Shown here in pieces: positions 7,042 to 9,535 of a stretch of 9,535 nucleotides of DNA. Both the position numbers and the translations under genes were made by a program. Numbering within the stretch: the stretch's first letter is position 1; each line of letters starts with the position of its first letter. Source of the DNA: Candidatus Zixiibacteriota bacterium (GTDB lineage Bacteria > Zixibacteria > MSB-5A5 > GN15 > PGXB01); contig QNAH01000079.1 in the NCBI GenBank assembly GCA_003641425.1, forward strand, positions 1-9,535, given 5' to 3'. The notes below the pieces were generated by a model. That model was given only the letters and a program-made list of their open reading frames with translations. It did no database searches and was not told the origin of the DNA.

Positions 7042-7069
7042 AAGTCAGGCCGCGGGGCCTGACTTTTTT
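7042..7069 (+). terminator. Rho-independent terminator after ahcY
   Basis: AAGTCAGGCC (7042-7051) and GGCCTGACTT (7056-7065) form a perfect 10-bp, GC-rich stem around a 4-nt loop (GCGG), and the right arm runs into six T residues at 7064-7069. It begins 42 bp after the ahcY stop and clearly ends the nucleotidyltransferase-metK-ahcY unit, insulating it from the sigma-factor operon. Confidence 0.93.
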
Positions 7070-7090
7070 ATTGTCTATTTCAAAAAAAAT

Positions 7091-7116
7091 GGAGACATTT
7101 TAGTGATCGGAGTGTC
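7091..7116 (+). promoter_or_regulatory. Possible ECF-type promoter of the sigma-factor operon
   Basis: GGAGAC at 7091-7096 and GTC at 7114-7116 are separated by 17 bp. This resembles the GGAAC/GTC layout of promoters read by ECF sigma factors, which often activate their own operon. The match is short and partly by chance. No better sigma-70 promoter is visible in the 83 bp between the terminator and the start codon. Confidence 0.25.
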
Positions 7117-7152
7117 TTTACAGCAGCAGAAGAATTCACAGGGGGATCTGAT

Positions 7153-7659
7153 TTGACTGATCCTGATACCGGCAAGCGGGAAAAATTCAGGGAAATCTTC
7201 GACCGGCACAAAAACCGGACCTATGATTTCGCTTTAAGAATGCTCGGCGACAGAGATGCCGCCGGCGATATTACCCAGGAGGTCTTTTTGCGCCTGTACA
7301 GAGCCATTGACGGCAACCCCGAGATCGGCAATATGCAGAACTGGTTGTTTATCCTGACACGCAATTTGTGTCTGAACGAGATCCGTGACTCGAAGAAAGA
7401 GATCAATATTGACAGCCTTGATTTTGTTGAAGCTGTCGAAGCGGATTTTGCCAGAAACGATGTGAGGCAGATCAGGAAGGCCATGTCGGCGCTCGATGCG
7501 AAATATAAAGAAGTATTGGTACTGCGGGAATATGAAGGATTTACATACAGTGAAATCGCGGGAATACTGGGGATTACTGTCCCGGCCGTGAGGTCGTTGC
7601 TATATAAGGCACGGCTGATGTTAAAAGAGAATTTCGAAAAAATATCGATAAAGAGGTGA
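7153..7659 (+). CDS. ECF-family RNA polymerase sigma factor
   Basis: This 168-residue protein is a two-domain (extracytoplasmic function) sigma factor that would direct RNA polymerase to a small set of promoters. Region 2 (about 10-82) has the typical DAAGDITQEVFLRLYRAI stretch (35-52) and the NWLFILTRNLCLNEIRD helix (63-79) used for -10 recognition. Region 4 (about 108-160) has ALDAKYKEVLVLREYEG followed by the helix-turn-helix YSEIAGILGITVPAVRSLLYKAR (122-144). The linker is short. The start is TTG at 7153, supported by AGGGGGAT at 7140-7147, with no ATG before residue 30. The gene for a zinc-finger anti-sigma factor follows 5 bp later, the usual arrangement for a membrane-controlled sigma factor. 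Confidence 0.93.
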   Translation: MTDPDTGKREKFREIFDRHKNRTYDFALRMLGDRDAAGDITQEVFLRLYRAIDGNPEIGNMQNWLFILTRNLCLNEIRDSKKEINIDSLDFVEAVEADFARNDVRQIRKAMSALDAKYKEVLVLREYEGFTYSEIAGILGITVPAVRSLLYKARLMLKENFEKISIKR

Positions 7660-7664
7660 TAACC

Positions 7665-8135
7665 GTGAACTGTGAATATTTTCGTGAGATGCTGTCGGCC
7701 CGTATTGACGGTGAATTGAGCCGTGATGAAGAAGCGGCGCTGGATGAACATCTGGAGGGATGCGATTCATGCCGCAAGTTCGCCGCCGCGATGGCGGGGA
7801 TGAAGGAGGCCGCGGCCAGGGACAAACAGGAAGCGATGCCGGCCGGGCTCGAAGAAAAGATTTTGAGCCAGACGATTAAGGCATCGCCGAAGAAAGAATC
7901 GGTGCTGGGATTTATCAAGGGGTATTATCGTGTTCCCCGGGGGCTGGCCTGGGCGGCTCTGGTACTGCTTTTTATCCTGACGGTCAATTCTTTTCGCGGT
8001 GTCACGGATAAAGATGCCGGATTGACACCATCGGTCGAAGTGTCTGAGCATGCTTTTGTCATCCAGAGAGTGACGTTGACGCAGGATGATATCATTATGA
8101 GCAAGACGACCACATCTAACAATGAAAGCCTGTAA
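7665..8135 (+). CDS. Membrane-anchored zinc-finger anti-sigma factor
   Basis: The protein should hold the adjacent ECF sigma factor inactive until a signal outside the membrane is sensed. The N-terminal ZAS (zf-HC2) domain shows Cys3 and the H29-x3-C33-x2-C36 motif (DEHLEGCDSC), with the typical DGELS turn before it. A single membrane segment lies at about 93-110 (GLAWAALVLLFILTVNSF), leaving about 46 residues outside. The cytoplasmic ZAS domain thus precedes the membrane segment, the standard topology. I chose GTG 7665 as start (156 residues) because AGAGGTGAT at 7652-7660 stands 4-5 nt before it. The GTG at 7656 would overlap the sigma stop and sit inside that ribosome site. The first residues (VNCEYFREML) also match how the family begins. 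It ends 13 bp before the next start. Confidence 0.9.
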   Translation: MNCEYFREMLSARIDGELSRDEEAALDEHLEGCDSCRKFAAAMAGMKEAAARDKQEAMPAGLEEKILSQTIKASPKKESVLGFIKGYYRVPRGLAWAALVLLFILTVNSFRGVTDKDAGLTPSVEVSEHAFVIQRVTLTQDDIIMSKTTTSNNESL

Positions 8136-8148
8136 GGAGATTTTCGGG

Positions 8149-9417
8149 ATGCGCGTCATATATGTAACATTTGCCATGATGCTAATGTTTTCATTAGCCG
8201 TGTCGGCGGCAGAACCGCCGCGGTACAATATAAAAGTCACGGTTATAAACGAAGGTGCCGAAAACTCTGCCCGCGGCGCCGGGGAATGTCTTGTCAATGA
8301 GGGATCTTACGCCAGGATCAATATCGCGCTTATGAACAAAGGAAGCGGTTTCAGGATAATCGCCGTTGACCCGAGCCGTTCGCCGGTGATGCTTCTGTCG
8401 GAAAAAAGCGGAACCGTTTTTTCGGATGAATATATGGCGATTCTCGATTTATATCTCAGACCGTCCGCCACTCCCGAAAAGAATATCAGCCTGAGCGGCG
8501 TTATCGGCAAGCTGTTCAATGTCGGCGGTGATACGGAATTATTCAAATATTCCGAGGAGATGGTCGATTTTGTGATTTCGAACGGGGGTGAACATACGAT
8601 AAAAATCGAGACCCCTTTCAGGGGCAGAGATATTACTCTCGAAATATCGGCATATACCAAAGGCGAGATCACATACAGGCAGGAGCATGACCGGGAATTA
8701 AAACTCAAGGCTGATTACCAGCTGTTAAATTACGATACAAAATCGGTCGAGGTGAAAAGCGACGACTGCACCATGATCCATAAGGACGGTGAATTAAGTG
8801 AGGACAGCAGATGCACTTTTAAAATGATTTTTGACCTGGCCGACGGCGATATACTCTTATATGCGGCGACCTGCGAAATAAACAATTCCGATTGGAACGA
8901 TGACGGGACGGTTTCATTCGATTTCCTGGTAAGTCATATTTATGCGGTCAATCCCGAAGATACCGGTATGGTTTCGCCGGAATTGAAAGCCGAAAAGGTA
9001 TCGATGACAATGTTCAGTAAACGCCTGACGGTGCAGACGGGGGAGAGGACCGAGATAGAAATCCCGGCCGACACGGACAGTCCGCTCCCGTTCAGGTCGG
9101 GAGAATTGATAGCGCTGACCAACCCGGACGAGTATATCCCGCTGGATGTGGAGCCGCAACTGGTGGACGGGGCGCCACCGGTCTATCCGCAGAAAGCCAA
9201 GAAAGATGGCGTTAATGGAAATGTGATGGTGCGGGCTTATATCGACAAACAGGGGGTTGTGAAGAGGGCGATGGTGGTGGAATGTAATCGGCCGGGATAT
9301 GGTTTTGAGGAGGCCGCGCTCGAGGCGGCTTATAAAAGCAAATATACGCCCGGAATGGAGGGCGACCGGCCGGTGGCGGTATGGGTGTCTTATATGGTCA
9401 AATTTAAATTAGATTGA
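8149..9417 (+). CDS. Secreted protein with C-terminal TonB-like domain, linked to ECF/anti-sigma genes
   Basis: The 422-residue protein begins with a clear signal peptide (hydrophobic core at 3-18, likely cleavage after SLAVSA near residue 20). Its last 82 residues (341-422) form a TonB C-terminal domain, recognised from APPVYPQKAKKDGVNGNVMV, the YIDKQGVVKRAMVVE strand pair, GFEEAALEAAYKSKYTPG and the final VWVSYMVKFKLD. In true TonB this domain contacts outer-membrane receptors, but here the N-terminal membrane anchor and proline-rich spacer are missing. The middle (21-340) is acidic and beta-rich with four Cys, and I recognise no family. I chose ATG 8149 because TAAGGAGA (8133-8140) precedes it by 8 nt and it starts exactly at the signal peptide. 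ATG 8122 would add nine residues and overlap the anti-sigma gene by 14 bp. Operon position suggests it is a signal-sensing partner or an envelope-stress product of the sigma factor. Confidence 0.8.
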   Translation: MRVIYVTFAMMLMFSLAVSAAEPPRYNIKVTVINEGAENSARGAGECLVNEGSYARINIALMNKGSGFRIIAVDPSRSPVMLLSEKSGTVFSDEYMAILDLYLRPSATPEKNISLSGVIGKLFNVGGDTELFKYSEEMVDFVISNGGEHTIKIETPFRGRDITLEISAYTKGEITYRQEHDRELKLKADYQLLNYDTKSVEVKSDDCTMIHKDGELSEDSRCTFKMIFDLADGDILLYAATCEINNSDWNDDGTVSFDFLVSHIYAVNPEDTGMVSPELKAEKVSMTMFSKRLTVQTGERTEIEIPADTDSPLPFRSGELIALTNPDEYIPLDVEPQLVDGAPPVYPQKAKKDGVNGNVMVRAYIDKQGVVKRAMVVECNRPGYGFEEAALEAAYKSKYTPGMEGDRPVAVWVSYMVKFKLD

Positions 9418-9507
9418 GTGAATTCGCTATCTGCGCAGAATGGATAATAGACAGACAGCGTCAAAAACGCTTCAGGGTCAAAAACCAAACATTATCTGGA
9501 GGAAGAT

Positions 9508-9535
9508 ATGAAAAAGATAACTCTGATTTTAATAG
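9508..9535 (+). CDS. Start of a further gene, cut by the window edge; product unknown
   Basis: Only nine codons and one base are present: MKKITLILI. A strong GGAGG at 9498-9502 stands 5 nt before the ATG. The lysine pair followed by a hydrophobic run suggests a signal peptide, so an exported protein is likely. The 90-bp gap upstream contains a small hairpin (AGCGT/ACGCT at 9457-9471) with no T-run, so it may belong to the sigma-factor operon. No function can be given. Confidence 0.6.

Noticed and set aside
8122..8148. Longer start (ATG 8122) for the TonB-domain protein
   Set aside because: It would overlap the anti-sigma gene by 14 bp, has no ribosome site and puts extra residues before an otherwise perfect signal peptide; ATG 8149 has TAAGGAGA at the right distance.
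7767..8297. Minus-strand open frame of 176 codons across the anti-sigma and TonB-domain genes
   Set aside because: It overlaps two recognisable + strand genes and its product shows no domain or start signal.
9457..9471. Small hairpin AGCGT/ACGCT between the TonB-domain gene and the last gene
   Set aside because: Only five pairs and no following T-run, so it cannot be called a terminator.

Overview
The window looks like a piece of chromosome from an uncultured Gram-negative (diderm) bacterium of moderate GC. A TonB-type C-terminal domain and secreted proteins support an outer membrane. The DUF6754 protein, the short archaeal/Thermotoga-like form of S-adenosylhomocysteine hydrolase and the general style suggest a candidate phylum of the FCB/Zixibacteria kind. 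That placement is inference and no rRNA or other phylogenetic marker is present. All genes lie on the + strand.

Layout. (1) 1-219: the 3' end of a pantothenate synthetase gene (panC) cut by the window edge. (2) 329-3409: a compact four-gene run of membrane proteins, spaced by 6 bp, 1 bp and a 1-bp overlap. The first is a DUF6754 protein with a cytoplasmic domain, the second and fourth are polytopic proteins of about six membrane segments each, and the third is a doubly anchored protein with a domain predicted outside the membrane. The last three cannot be assigned to a characterised family from sequence alone. The run is preceded by a strong sigma-70-like promoter placed so that the mRNA should be leaderless. 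(3) 3550-6999: an NDP-sugar nucleotidyltransferase with a left-handed beta-helix tail, then metK and ahcY, closed by a perfect Rho-independent terminator at 7042-7069. MetK makes S-adenosylmethionine and AhcY removes S-adenosylhomocysteine left after methylation, so the pair forms two steps of the activated methyl cycle. (4) 7153-9417: an ECF sigma factor, its zinc-finger anti-sigma factor and a secreted protein ending in a TonB C-terminal domain, forming a probable envelope-signalling operon. (5) 9508-9535: the first codons of another probably exported protein.

Start sites were revised where the sequence favours it: the anti-sigma gene probably begins at GTG 7665 and the TonB-domain gene at ATG 8149, each with a good Shine-Dalgarno site. 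The two genes that begin transcription units at 329 and 3550 have no Shine-Dalgarno site and lie at or just after a promoter, while most downstream genes have one.

The best candidate for an undescribed system is the four-gene membrane operon. The ECF/anti-sigma/TonB-domain trio is the second most interesting region. There is no CRISPR array, insertion sequence, tRNA or rRNA visible.
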